A DNA stretch of 64,000 nucleotides from Streptomyces sp. A0642 (GTDB lineage Bacteria > Actinomycetota > Actinomycetes > Streptomycetales > Streptomycetaceae). The notes under the pieces were generated by a model. That model was given only the letters and a program-made list of their open reading frames with translations, searched no databases and was not told where the DNA came from. The first letter of the stretch is position 1. Every line of letters begins with the position of its first letter. The translations under genes were made by a program, and so were the position numbers. Of the stretch, positions 15,561 to 24,768 are shown piece by piece. The stretch covers positions 372,001 to 436,000 of the forward strand of contig NZ_SSBL01000005.1 of assembly GCF_004795105.1 (NCBI RefSeq), written 5' to 3'.

Positions 15561-16453
15561 TGGTCCGCCTCCTCGGAGGCGGCCGAGCCCTTGGGAAGGT
15601 CGGCCGCGGTGACGGTCCACCAGGGCAGGACCCGGTAGGACGGCTTGGTGCTGATCGTCTCGCCGCTCCACGCGGGGGCCGCCACGGACCGGATCTCGGA
15701 CCGGACCTGGATCCTGAGGATGTCGCCGCCGTAGTCGTGCTCACTGAGGCGCAGCATCACGATGCGCCGAATGTACTGCTCGGAGAGCCGGCCGCGCAGC
15801 CCGTTGGGCCGGTTCCGGCTGTCGTGCGAGCCGAGGTAGAAGTCCCAGCCCCGGCGGAGTTCGTTCTGCTGGACGTGGCTGGGCAGCAGATTGCCGCGTA
15901 TCGCCTTGCCGTCCTCGCCCGAAAGGCTCATCCAGGGGGTGGTCCGGCGCTTGTCCGTACCGGATATCTCGGCGCGCACGTGCACGGCGATGTTCTGCTG
16001 CAGGGGGTTGGGGGCGAAGAGCTTCCAGTTCTGCTCGAACTCGGGGTAGATCCACTCGTCGACCGCCTCGCCGTGCTGTTTGGTCAGCGTGTTGGCGGGC
16101 GCGACATGCAGGAACACCATGGCCAGCTGCACGCACCCCAGCATGCCGATCACCGACAGGGCCACAGCGGCGACGACCTGGTACGGGAACGAGAGCCCGG
16201 CCATGCCGGAACGCGGCCCGTCCCCGGTGCCCGGGCCCGCATCGACGCGGGGATCCGCTCGCGGACCTTCGTCGGCCGGGCCCGGAACGGAGGAAGGGAC
16301 CGGCGTGGCCGGGTGGCCCGCACCGGCGCGCGGATCCGGCCCGTTACGGGGCTGCGGAACCGTCTGCGGGTCGAGGCCGGCCGCCCCCTCGCTCCCGCCC
16401 CCGGCACTCCCCCCGGCGTCCCCGCCGACGCCCTTGTCGTCGTACGAATCCAT
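15557..16453 (-). CDS. DUF5819-family membrane-anchored protein
   Basis: In 298 residues, a disordered Gly/Pro/Asp-rich N-terminus (about 85 residues) precedes one membrane segment (VVAAVALSVIGMLGCVQLAMVF) and an exported domain with conserved WKLFAPNPLQQN, VHVRAEI and YIRRIVMLRLSEH. The FAPNP motif is typical of proteins encoded next to HTTM proteins. No catalytic motif is recognised. It is the first gene of a coupled operon (GTGA overlap with the HTTM gene) and divergent from paaA, with a DnaA-box 9-mer and the PaaR-type operator in between. Cytoplasm-to-outside topology is inferred from the basic/acidic balance only. Confidence 0.75.
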   Translation of the reverse strand: MDSYDDKGVGGDAGGSAGGGSEGAAGLDPQTVPQPRNGPDPRAGAGHPATPVPSSVPGPADEGPRADPRVDAGPGTGDGPRSGMAGLSFPYQVVAAVALSVIGMLGCVQLAMVFLHVAPANTLTKQHGEAVDEWIYPEFEQNWKLFAPNPLQQNIAVHVRAEISGTDKRRTTPWMSLSGEDGKAIRGNLLPSHVQQNELRRGWDFYLGSHDSRNRPNGLRGRLSEQYIRRIVMLRLSEHDYGGDILRIQVRSEIRSVAAPAWSGETISTKPSYRVLPWWTVTAADLPKGSAASEEADQ

Positions 16454-16483
16454 CCCGCCCCGATCCCCGTCGATCCCGGTCAG

Positions 16484-16492
16484 TTATCCACA
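16484..16492. promoter_or_regulatory. DnaA box between DUF5819 and paaA
   Basis: TTATCCACA is a perfect match to the universal DnaA-box 9-mer. It lies 31 bases upstream of the DUF5819 ATG and 46 bases from the PaaR-type operator core at 16538. Confidence 0.45.
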
Positions 16493-16537
16493 GGGTTGAC
16501 ACCCTACGGGCCGCAGACTCACCATTGAAGTCATTGA

Positions 16538-16551
16538 ACCGAACGATCGGT
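16538..16551. promoter_or_regulatory. PaaR-type operator upstream of paaA
   Basis: ACCGAACGATCGGT is the reverse complement of the site at 11663, and the identity extends to 17 bases (16537-16553). It ends 16 bases before the paaA ATG, a position where a bound repressor would block transcription or the leader of paaABCDE. Confidence 0.82.
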
Positions 16552-16567
16552 CGGTAGGGAGTCCGGG

Positions 16568-17652
<1,085 letters not shown>

Positions 17653-17656
<4 letters not shown>

Positions 17657-17943
17657 GCAGCTCGACCGACTGGCCGCTGTGGGAGGTGTTCGTGCGCTCA
17701 CGCCGCGGGCTCTCCCACACCCACGCCGGCAGCCTGCACGCCCCGGACGCCGAGATGGCCCTGCGCAACGCACGCGACCTGTACACACGCCGCTCCGAGG
17801 GCGTCTCGCTCTGGGTCGTCCCGTCCAGCCAGATCACGGCGTCCTCGCCGGACGAGAAGGACGCGTTCTTCGAACCGGCGGGTGACAAGCCCTACCGGCA
17901 CCCCACCTTCTACGCGATCCCGGACGGGGTGAAGCACCTGTGA
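17653..17943 (+). CDS. paaB: Phenylacetyl-CoA epoxidase subunit PaaB
   Basis: The 96-residue subunit has the family signature [20 protein letters not shown] followed by [20 protein letters not shown]. PaaB bridges the PaaAC heterodimers of the multicomponent epoxidase and is needed for activity; it has no catalytic site itself. The ATG at 17653 overlaps the paaA stop and its own stop overlaps the paaC GTG, so translation of the whole set is coupled and stoichiometric. Confidence 0.93.
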
Positions 17944-18641
17944 GCGCGGCCCTCGCACTCGGCGACGACGCGCTGGTGCTCTCGCACCGGCTGGGGGAGT
18001 GGGCCGGGCACGCCCCGGTGCTCGAGGAGGAGGTCGCCCTCGCCAACATCGCCCTCGACCTGCTGGGCCAGGCCCGGGTCCTGCTCTCCCTGGCGGGTGA
18101 CGAGGACGAGCTGGCGTACCTGCGCGAGGAGCGCGCCTTCCGCAACGTTCAGCTGGTCGAGCAGCCCAACGGCGACTTCGCCCACACCATCGCCCGTCAG
18201 CTGTACTTCTCGCTCCACCAGCACGGCCTGTACGAGCAGCTGGCGGCCGGGGACGGCGAATTCGCCGGTCTGGCGGCCAAGGCCGTCAAGGAGGTCGCCT
18301 ACCACCGGGACCACGCCGAGCAGTGGACCCTGCGCCTCGGTGACGGGACACCCGAGAGCCACGCGCGCATGCAGCGCGCGGTGGACGCCCTGTGGCGCTT
18401 CACCGGCGAGCTGTTCCAGCCCGTCGAAGGCGTCGACGTGGACTGGCAGGCGCTGCACAGCCGGTGGCTGGACTCCCTCACCACCGTGCTGGAGCGGGCC
18501 ACGCTGGCCGTGCCGACCGGACCGCAGACGGGCGCCTGGACAGCCGGCGCCGGCCGGCAGGGCATCCACACCGAGCCCTTCGGCCCGATGATCGCCGAGA
18601 TGCAGCACCTGCACCGCAGCCACCCGGGGGCGTCATGGTGA
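17940..18641 (+). CDS. paaC: Phenylacetyl-CoA epoxidase structural subunit PaaC
   Basis: The 233-residue protein has a ferritin-like fold that forms the heterodimer with PaaA but has lost iron. Family features are LVLSHRLGEWAGHAPVLEEE, ALANIALDLLGQARVLL and EVAYHRDHAEQWTLRLGDGT. It starts with GTG at 17940, overlapping the paaB stop, and its stop overlaps the paaD start. The usual length is about 240-250, so it is complete. Confidence 0.92.
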   Translation: MSAALALGDDALVLSHRLGEWAGHAPVLEEEVALANIALDLLGQARVLLSLAGDEDELAYLREERAFRNVQLVEQPNGDFAHTIARQLYFSLHQHGLYEQLAAGDGEFAGLAAKAVKEVAYHRDHAEQWTLRLGDGTPESHARMQRAVDALWRFTGELFQPVEGVDVDWQALHSRWLDSLTTVLERATLAVPTGPQTGAWTAGAGRQGIHTEPFGPMIAEMQHLHRSHPGASW

Positions 18642-19141
18642 CCTGGACGCCTCTGGAGGAGGAGCTGCGGAGCCTCGCCGGCGCCGTACCCGATCCGGAG
18701 CTGCCCGTACTGACCCTGGAGGAGCTGGGCGTGCTCCGGGGCGTGGAGGTGCTCGCACCGGGCCGCGTCACCGTGCGGCTCACCCCCACCTACACCGGCT
18801 GCCCCGCGATCGAGGCCATGTCCACGGACATCGAGCGGGTGCTGTACGACCACGGCATGACCGAGGTCTCCGTGGTCACCGTCCTCTCCCCCGCCTGGTC
18901 CACGGACGACATCAGCGCGGAAGGCCGGCGCAAGCTCGCCGAGTTCGGCATAGCGCCCCCGCGGCCCCACGATGCCGCGGCCGCCGCCACCGGGCCCGTA
19001 CCCCTGGCCCTGTCCCTGCGCTGTCCCCACTGCGGCTCGACCGACACGGAGCTCCTGAGCCGGTTCTCTTCGACCGCCTGCAAGGCGCTGCGCCGCTGCG
19101 TGGCGTGCCGTGAACCGTTCGACCACTTCAAGGAGTTGTAG
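18635..19141 (+). CDS. paaD: Phenylacetyl-CoA epoxidase maturation protein PaaD (MIP18/SufT type)
   Basis: In 168 residues, the N-terminal DUF59/MIP18 domain includes DPELPVLTLEELGVLR and TPTYTGCPAIEAM with the conserved cysteine. The C-terminal zinc-ribbon-like part has two CxxC pairs (CPHC, CVAC). PaaD is thought to assist iron-sulfur or di-iron assembly for the epoxidase. The ATG at 18635 is seven bases before the end of paaC; a GTG three bases later is an equal possibility. The stop codon is immediately followed by the paaE ATG. Confidence 0.9.
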   Translation: MVTWTPLEEELRSLAGAVPDPELPVLTLEELGVLRGVEVLAPGRVTVRLTPTYTGCPAIEAMSTDIERVLYDHGMTEVSVVTVLSPAWSTDDISAEGRRKLAEFGIAPPRPHDAAAAATGPVPLALSLRCPHCGSTDTELLSRFSSTACKALRRCVACREPFDHFKEL

Positions 19142-20203
19142 ATGTTCCATCCGCTCCGGGTCAGCGCGATCGAGCGGCTCACGGACGATTCGGTGGCCGT
19201 CACCTTCGCCGTTCCGCCGAAGCTTCGCGAGACCTTCCGTCACAAGCCCGGCCAGCATCTCAACATCCGCTACACCGCGGGCGGCGAGGAGATCCGGCGC
19301 TCGTACTCGATCTGCGCACCGGCCACCGAACACCCCGCCGACCCGGCGCTTCGCGTGGGCATCCGGCTCGTCGACGGCGGCGCCTTCTCCACCTATGCGC
19401 TCAAGGAGCTGGCGGTCGGCGACCAGGTGGAAGCGATGCCGCCGATGGGCCGCTTCGTCCTCGCACCGCGTGCCGGGCAGTTCGCGGCGATCGTCGGCGG
19501 GAGCGGGATCACCCCCGTGCTGTCCATCGCGGCGACGCTGCTGGCCAGGGAGGCCGACGCCTCGTTCTGCCTGGTCCGGAGCGACCGGACCGCCGCGTCG
19601 ACGATGTTCCTGGACGAGGTGGCCGATCTCAAGGACCGCTACCCGGACCGGTTCCAGCTGGTCACGGCGCTCTCCCGGGAGGAGCAGCAGGCGGGCCTCC
19701 CCTCCGGCCGGCTGGACCGCGAGAGGCTCACCGGCCTGCTCCCCGCCCTGCTCCCGGTGGCCGACGTCGAGGGCTGGTACCTCTGCGGGCCGCTCGGCCT
19801 GGTCCGGGCCTCCGAAGAGGCGCTGCGCGATCTGGGCGTCGACCGGACCCGCGTCCATCAGGAGATCTTCCACGTCGAGGACAGCCCGGAGGCACCCGCC
19901 CGGGCGCCGCGGGTCGCGGCTTCCACGCACAGCATCCTCACGGCGACCCTGGACGGCCGCTCGGGAAAGTGGCCGGTGGAGGACGGCGAGTCGCTGCTGG
20001 AGACCGTGCTGCGGAGCCGTTCCGACGCTCCGTACGCCTGCAAGGGCGGGGTATGCGGGACCTGCCGGGCCTTCCTGGTCTCCGGCGAGGTGCGGATGGA
20101 CCGCAACTTCGCACTGGAGCCGGAGGAGACGGACGCGGGCTATGTGCTCGCCTGCCAGTCCCACCCGGTGACCGGAGAGGTGGAACTCGACTTCGACCGC
20201 TGA
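19142..20203 (+). CDS. paaE: Phenylacetyl-CoA epoxidase reductase PaaE
   Basis: The 353-residue electron-transfer subunit has a ferredoxin-NADP reductase module with the flavin motif RRSYSICA and the pyridine-nucleotide motif GGSGITPVLSI (about residues 119-129), then YLCGPLGLV, and a C-terminal 2Fe-2S ferredoxin domain with the cysteines of CKGGVCGTCRAFL plus a downstream ACQS. It passes electrons from NADPH to PaaA. It is the last gene of the paaABCDE operon; a KstR-like palindrome follows 18 bases after the stop. paaG, paaH, paaJ and paaK are not in this window. Confidence 0.93.
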   Translation: MFHPLRVSAIERLTDDSVAVTFAVPPKLRETFRHKPGQHLNIRYTAGGEEIRRSYSICAPATEHPADPALRVGIRLVDGGAFSTYALKELAVGDQVEAMPPMGRFVLAPRAGQFAAIVGGSGITPVLSIAATLLAREADASFCLVRSDRTAASTMFLDEVADLKDRYPDRFQLVTALSREEQQAGLPSGRLDRERLTGLLPALLPVADVEGWYLCGPLGLVRASEEALRDLGVDRTRVHQEIFHVEDSPEAPARAPRVAASTHSILTATLDGRSGKWPVEDGESLLETVLRSRSDAPYACKGGVCGTCRAFLVSGEVRMDRNFALEPEETDAGYVLACQSHPVTGEVELDFDR

Positions 20204-20221
20204 CCGTGGCTTCCCTTCTTC

Positions 20222-20235
20222 TAGAACCTGTTCTA
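20222..20235. promoter_or_regulatory. KstR-like operator upstream of the acyl-CoA dehydrogenase
   Basis: TAGAACCTGTTCTA is a perfect inverted repeat and fits TNNAACNNGTTNNA, the motif recalled for the TetR repressor KstR that governs sterol catabolism in mycobacteria and rhodococci. It lies 56 bases before the GTG of the acyl-CoA dehydrogenase. No KstR gene is in the window. Confidence 0.6.
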
Positions 20236-20291
20236 TCTTGACGCTCCGTCAGGTCAGGCACAGGCGCAGCGGTTCGCGGGAGGCCGGGACA

Positions 20292-21533
20292 GTGGACTTC
20301 ACCTTCACCGAGGAACAGCAGGCAGCCGGCGAGGCGGCACGGGCCGTCTTCTCGGGCGTCGCCCCCGATGCGGTGCCCAGTCCCGCGCTCGTACCGGGGG
20401 CGGTGGCCGAGGACATCGACCGCCCCCTGTGGGCCGGTCTCGCCGCCGGCGACCTGCTGAGCTTGACGCTGGCTCCGGAGCATGGCGGGGCGGGCCTCGA
20501 TCTGGTCGCGCTCTGCCTGGTGCTGCGCGAGTCCGCGAAGGTCCTCGCCCGGGTCCCGTTGCTCGAGACGTGCGCGGTCGCGATGGCGGTCCAACGGTAC
20601 GGCGACGGGGAACTGGCGGCCGAACTCCTGCCGCTCGTCGGCCGGGGGAGCCTGGTGCTCACGGTCGGCGCCAACGGCCGCACCGGCCACGACCCGGCCC
20701 CCCTCGCCGTGACCGCAAGGCCGGACGGCGAGGGCAGCGGCAGCCACAGCGGCAGCCACAGCGGCAGCGAACACGAGGGCGCAGGCGCTGGCGGCGACAG
20801 CGGCGCTGGCGGTGGTGGAGCCACCGGCAGCACGGCCACATCCTGGGTACTCGACGGCGTGCAGTCGGGGGTTCCGTGGGCCCAGGCCGCGGACTGGATC
20901 GCGGTGCCCGCCCACACCCCGGACCACCGCGCCGTGGTGGCCCTGGTCCGCCGTGATGACGCCGGTGTCACCATCGCCGAGCAGGTCTCCACCAGCGGCG
21001 AACTCTTCGGCGAGGTGAAACTGGAAGCGGTCCGGATCGAGAGCCGTCGGCTGATCGACGCCGCCGGCGCCTGGGAGTGGCTGTGTTCCGTGCTCACGAC
21101 CGGCACGTGCGCACACGCGCTGGGTCTGGGCGAGGCCGTCCTCGCCATGACGAGCCAGTACACCGGCAAGCGCGAGCAGTTCGGCTTCCCCCTTGCGACC
21201 TTCCAGGCCGTCGCCGTCCAGGCCGCGGACCGCTACATCGACCTGCGGGCCATGGAGGTCACCCTCTGGCAGGCGGCCTGGCGCCTCGACGTCGGCGGGA
21301 CCGGCGCGCTGCCACCGGCCGGCGATGTCGCGGTGGCGAAGATATGGGCGTCGGAAGGAGTCCGCCGGGTCGTGCAGACGGCGCAGCACCTGCACGGCGG
21401 CTTCGGCGCGGACACCGACTACCCCTTGCACCGCTTCCACGCCTGGGCGAAACAGATCGAGCTGTCCCTCGGCCCGGCAGCGGCGCACGAAGAGGCCCTG
21501 GGCGACCTGCTGGCGGCGCACCCACTCGACTGA
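20292..21533 (+). CDS. Acyl-CoA dehydrogenase family protein
   Basis: The 413-residue flavoenzyme has N-terminal DFTFTEEQQAAGEAARAVF, LTLAPEHGGAGLDLVALCLV, then the C-terminal helical domain with YTGKREQFGFPLATFQAVAVQ and HLHGGFGADTDYPLHRFHAW. Proteins of this FadE type oxidise acyl-CoA thioesters; many steroid and aromatic side-chain enzymes pair two such half-active subunits. Residues around 150-185 are replaced by a Gly/Ser/His low-complexity insert (GSHSGSHSGS, then GAGAGGDSGAGGGG), encoded by a slippage-prone repeat. The GTG at 20292 is used because GGGAGG lies 9 bases upstream. It is separate from the paa operon if the KstR-like site marks its own promoter. Confidence 0.83.
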   Translation: MDFTFTEEQQAAGEAARAVFSGVAPDAVPSPALVPGAVAEDIDRPLWAGLAAGDLLSLTLAPEHGGAGLDLVALCLVLRESAKVLARVPLLETCAVAMAVQRYGDGELAAELLPLVGRGSLVLTVGANGRTGHDPAPLAVTARPDGEGSGSHSGSHSGSEHEGAGAGGDSGAGGGGATGSTATSWVLDGVQSGVPWAQAADWIAVPAHTPDHRAVVALVRRDDAGVTIAEQVSTSGELFGEVKLEAVRIESRRLIDAAGAWEWLCSVLTTGTCAHALGLGEAVLAMTSQYTGKREQFGFPLATFQAVAVQAADRYIDLRAMEVTLWQAAWRLDVGGTGALPPAGDVAVAKIWASEGVRRVVQTAQHLHGGFGADTDYPLHRFHAWAKQIELSLGPAAAHEEALGDLLAAHPLD

Positions 21534-21578
21534 CGCCACCGGTCAACCGGCAGCGACAGTCGACAGGCAGACGCATTC

Positions 21579-21690
21579 GCAGACGCAGACGCAGACGCAG
21601 ACGGAACGACGACCGACCACCGCCGGCCGACGACCAGCGGGATCGGATCCGGCAGGATCAGGCGAGTCAGGCGAGTCAGGCGAGTCAGGC
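21579..21690. repeat. Two microsatellite arrays between acyl-CoA dehydrogenase and rhodanese
   Basis: Four or more copies of the hexamer CAGACG (21579-21605) and three exact copies of GGCGAGTCA (21661-21687) with a degenerate copy before. The second array supplies the rhodanese stop (TCA at 21685-21687). These genes converge here; no hairpin terminator is obvious. Confidence 0.75.
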
Positions 21691-22029
21691 GACGAACGCG
21701 GGTGTCCCGTTGTCGGTGACCATCGGACGTCCCGCAGCGTCCCACGCGAGCATGCCGCCGTCGATGTTGACGGCGTCGATGCCCTGCTGCACCAGGTACT
21801 GGGTGACCTGGGCCGACCGGCCGCCGACCCGGCACATCACGTGCACACGCCGCCCGTCCTCCGCCGCCTCGGTCAGTTCGCCGAACCGGCCCACGAAGTC
21901 GCTCATCGGAATGTGCAGGGCGCCGTCGACGTGCCCGGCCGCCCATTCGTCGTCCTCCCGGACGTCCAGCACGAAACCGTCCGCCGGCACCGCTGTGACG
22001 TCGACCGCGGGAAGCGGGGCGAAATTCAT
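21685..22029 (-). CDS. Single-domain rhodanese-like protein
   Basis: The 114-residue rhodanese domain shows VLDVREDDEWAAGHVDGALHIPM (residues 20-42) and the active-site loop CRVGGRS with the persulfide-forming Cys66. Such stand-alone rhodaneses move sulfane sulfur, for example in thiosulfate or cyanide handling or cofactor thiolation; the acceptor is unknown. The ATG at 22029 follows the J-domain gene stop by 46 bases, so both may be one transcript. The stop codon is inside a GGCGAGTCA tandem repeat. Confidence 0.88.
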   Translation of the reverse strand: MNFAPLPAVDVTAVPADGFVLDVREDDEWAAGHVDGALHIPMSDFVGRFGELTEAAEDGRRVHVMCRVGGRSAQVTQYLVQQGIDAVNIDGGMLAWDAAGRPMVTDNGTPAFVA

Positions 22030-22075
22030 GGGTCATGCCTTCTCTCGTAAATGCGCACCGAAGTCACCGGAAACG

Positions 22076-23050
22076 CTACTGCACCAGGCCCGCCAACTCG
22101 GTCTCACGCTGTGAGACCTCGCCCAGCAGCTGCTCGGCGATCTCTTCCAGCAGATGATCCGGATCGTCCGGAGCCATCCGCAGCATGGCGCCGATCGCGC
22201 TCTGCTCCAGCTCCTGGGCGAGCACCGTCAGCAGTTCCTTGCGCTGGGTCAGCCAGTTCAGCCGGGCGTACAGCTCATCGGCCTCGCTGAGCTCCGCCTC
22301 GGGCACGACCGGACCGGCCGCCCACTCCTGGGCCAGTTCCCTGAGCAGCGCCTCGTCCCCGCGGCCGTAGGCGGCATTGACGCGGGTGATGAACTCGTCC
22401 CGCCGGGCCCGCTCCTTCTCGTCCTGCGCCAGGTCAGGATGGGCCTTGCGGGCCAGCTCGCGGTAGAGCTTGCGCGCCTCGTCGGTCGGCCGGACCCGCT
22501 TCGGCGGCCGGACCGGCTGCTCCGTCAGCATGGCCGCGGCCTCGGGGGACAGACCCTCGGAGTCGATCCAGTCGTGGAACAGCTCGTCGACGCCCGGCAT
22601 GGGCATCACGATCGCCCGCGCCTCCTGCGCCTTGCGCAGATCCTCCGGATCCCCGGTCCTGGCGGCCCGCGCCTCCGCGATCTGCGCGTCGAGCTCGTCG
22701 AGCCGCGCGTACATGGGGCCCAGTCGCTGGTGGTGCAGCCGGGAGAAGTTCTCGACCTCGACCCGGAACGTCTCCACCGCGATCTCGAACTCGATCAGAG
22801 CCTGCTCGGCCACCCGCACGGCCTGCGCCAGCCGCGCCTCGGGCCGCGCCCGGTCAGCGGCGCCGCCGTCGGCGGCCGCGTCGGCGGCCGGCGCGGCATC
22901 ACCGGAACCTCCGGCACCGCCCTCGGCGGCCCCGGTGGGGCCGTCCGCATGCGCCCCGGCCGGGGAGCCGGGCTGCTCGTCCTGCGGGGCGTCGTCCTGC
23001 CGGGCATCGTCGTTCCGGGTGGTCGGCACCCCGGGGGCTTCGTGGGTCAC
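22076..23050 (-). CDS. J-domain-containing protein of actinomycetes
   Basis: The 324-residue protein starts with about 75 disordered residues, followed by a coiled-coil stretch (VAEQALIEFEIAVETFRVEV; YARLDELDAQIAEARAAR) and a J-like domain with ARKLYRELARKAHPDLAQDE, which contains the HPD tripeptide that stimulates Hsp70/DnaK ATPase. A second helical segment follows. The partner is presumably DnaK, but the J domain is degenerate around the HPD and no client is suggested by context. GTG at 23050 is chosen because upstream codons encode promoter-like, unconserved sequence. Confidence 0.75.
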   Translation of the reverse strand: MTHEAPGVPTTRNDDARQDDAPQDEQPGSPAGAHADGPTGAAEGGAGGSGDAAPAADAAADGGAADRARPEARLAQAVRVAEQALIEFEIAVETFRVEVENFSRLHHQRLGPMYARLDELDAQIAEARAARTGDPEDLRKAQEARAIVMPMPGVDELFHDWIDSEGLSPEAAAMLTEQPVRPPKRVRPTDEARKLYRELARKAHPDLAQDEKERARRDEFITRVNAAYGRGDEALLRELAQEWAAGPVVPEAELSEADELYARLNWLTQRKELLTVLAQELEQSAIGAMLRMAPDDPDHLLEEIAEQLLGEVSQRETELAGLVQ

Positions 23051-23153
23051 CCGTCCAGCGTATGGCCACGGCCCGGGTGCCGAGGACCCAAGGTCGGCGC
23101 CGCGGCCGTCCACCCCCGTTCGGCGCGGCCGCCGCACCCCGCTTCCGCGACCG

Positions 23154-24632
23154 TCACACCCCCGGTTCCGCGGCGATACGCCCCGTTCCGACCGCCCGCA
23201 CCAGATCCGCGTGATCGGCTTCCGTACGGTCCGCATAGGTCACCGCGAACGCCGCCACCGCCTCGTCCAGCTCGTCGTTCTTGCCGCAGTACCCGGCGAT
23301 CAGCCGTGGATCGGCGCTGTGCGCATGGGCCCGCGCAAGCAGCGCACCCGTCATCCGCCCGTAGTCGTCGACCTCGTCGGCCGCCAGTGCCGCCGGGTCC
23401 ACGCTGCCCTTCCGGTTCCTGAACTGCCGCACCTGGAAGGGCCGGCCCTCGACGGTCGTCCAGCCCAGCAGGATGTCGCTGACGACCTGCATCCGCTTCT
23501 GTCCGAGCACCACCCGGCGCCCCTCGTGCACCACGTCCGGCACATCGAACCCCGCGGCGGGCAGATGGGGGGCCAGCACCGACGGCCTGGCCTCCTTCAC
23601 CTGGAGCACCAGCGGCTCGCCCCGGTGATCCAGCAGCAGCACCACGTACGACCGGGTGCCGACGCTTCCCGTGCCGACCACCCGGAACGCCACATCGTGA
23701 ATCGCGTACCGGGCCAGCAGCGGCGCCCGGTCCTCCGAGACGGTGGACAGATAGTCGCCCAGCCCTGCCGCCACGGCCGCCGCCTCCGCGTCCGGGACCC
23801 GGCGCAGCACCGGCGGCGCGTCGACGAACCGGAGGCCGCCGTCACCGGAGTCCTCCGTCGACTTCGCCGCGAAGCGGGCGCTGGTGTTGTTGCGCGCCTT
23901 CTCCGACACCCGCTCCAGGGTGCCCAGCAGATCCTTCGCGTCCGCGTGCGAGACCAGCTCCTCGTCGGCGATGGCGTTCCACGCGTCGAGCGCGGGCATC
24001 CGGGCCAGCAACCGCATCGTCCGCCGGTAGGCGCCCACGGTGTCGTACGCGCCCCTGCGGCAGGTCTCCTCGTCCGCGCCGGCCTCGCGGCCCGCGAGCA
24101 CCATCGACGTGGCCAGACGCTTGAGGTCCCACTCCCAGGGGCCCGCCACGGTTTCGTCGAAGTCGTTCAGATCGATGACCAGACTGCCCCGGGCATCGCC
24201 GTAGAGACCGAAGTTCGCCGCGTGCGCGTCACCGCAGAGCTGAGCGGCCACCCCGGTGACCGGCGTCCCCACCAGGTCATGGGCCATCAGGCCCGCCGAA
24301 CCCCGCAGAAAGGCGAACGGCGTGGCGGCCATTCGCCCCACCCGAATCGGTGTGAGACCCGGCACCCGGCCCTGATTCGACTCCTCGACGGCTCGCACCG
24401 CGTCGGGGCGCCCCGCAGGAAGTACCAGTGAGCTGTGGGAAGTGCGGGGCACGCGCCGGCGCAGCGCCTTGCCGGCCGCTCTCGGCGACGGCGGGGCGCT
24501 CCGGTCCTCCGGGTTCGTGCGCCGCGCGAAACCGGGCACGACCGGAAGGCGCGGACCTGCCTCCGCGACCGGTGTGCCCGAACCGGCCTTCGCGGCCCGC
24601 TGTTCCGGCACTGCCGTTTCGATGTCACTCAT
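23154..24632 (-). CDS. DUF2252 family protein
   Basis: The 492-residue protein has the DUF2252 signatures GRMAATPFAFLRGSAGLMA, LCGDAHAANFGLYG, LVIDLNDFDETVAGPWEWDL and LLARAHAHSADPRLIAGY. The family resembles aminoglycoside-type protein kinase folds, with GDAHAANFG and IDLNDFDE standing where the catalytic and metal-binding aspartates of phosphotransferases lie, but its substrate is unknown. It stands alone between the J-domain gene and the HxlR gene (103 and 136 bases away). The first 70 residues are low-complexity and may not be conserved. Confidence 0.85.
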   Translation of the reverse strand: MSDIETAVPEQRAAKAGSGTPVAEAGPRLPVVPGFARRTNPEDRSAPPSPRAAGKALRRRVPRTSHSSLVLPAGRPDAVRAVEESNQGRVPGLTPIRVGRMAATPFAFLRGSAGLMAHDLVGTPVTGVAAQLCGDAHAANFGLYGDARGSLVIDLNDFDETVAGPWEWDLKRLATSMVLAGREAGADEETCRRGAYDTVGAYRRTMRLLARMPALDAWNAIADEELVSHADAKDLLGTLERVSEKARNNTSARFAAKSTEDSGDGGLRFVDAPPVLRRVPDAEAAAVAAGLGDYLSTVSEDRAPLLARYAIHDVAFRVVGTGSVGTRSYVVLLLDHRGEPLVLQVKEARPSVLAPHLPAAGFDVPDVVHEGRRVVLGQKRMQVVSDILLGWTTVEGRPFQVRQFRNRKGSVDPAALAADEVDDYGRMTGALLARAHAHSADPRLIAGYCGKNDELDEAVAAFAVTYADRTEADHADLVRAVGTGRIAAEPGV

Positions 24633-24768
24633 GGCGCGCAGCCTCCCCCGACCGCACCCGGCGCCGCCGTCGGCGTCCGGCGTCCCGGTCCAGCATCCAC
24701 TGCCGAGGACGGTACCGCTGCCCCCGGACCGCCGCCCAGACCAGGGCCGCCGGGACCCGCAGGGGCGG

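Noticed and set aside
21579..21690. The repeat arrays as a CRISPR
   Set aside because: Units are 6 and 9 bases without spacers; no cas genes. No CRISPR array is seen anywhere in the window.
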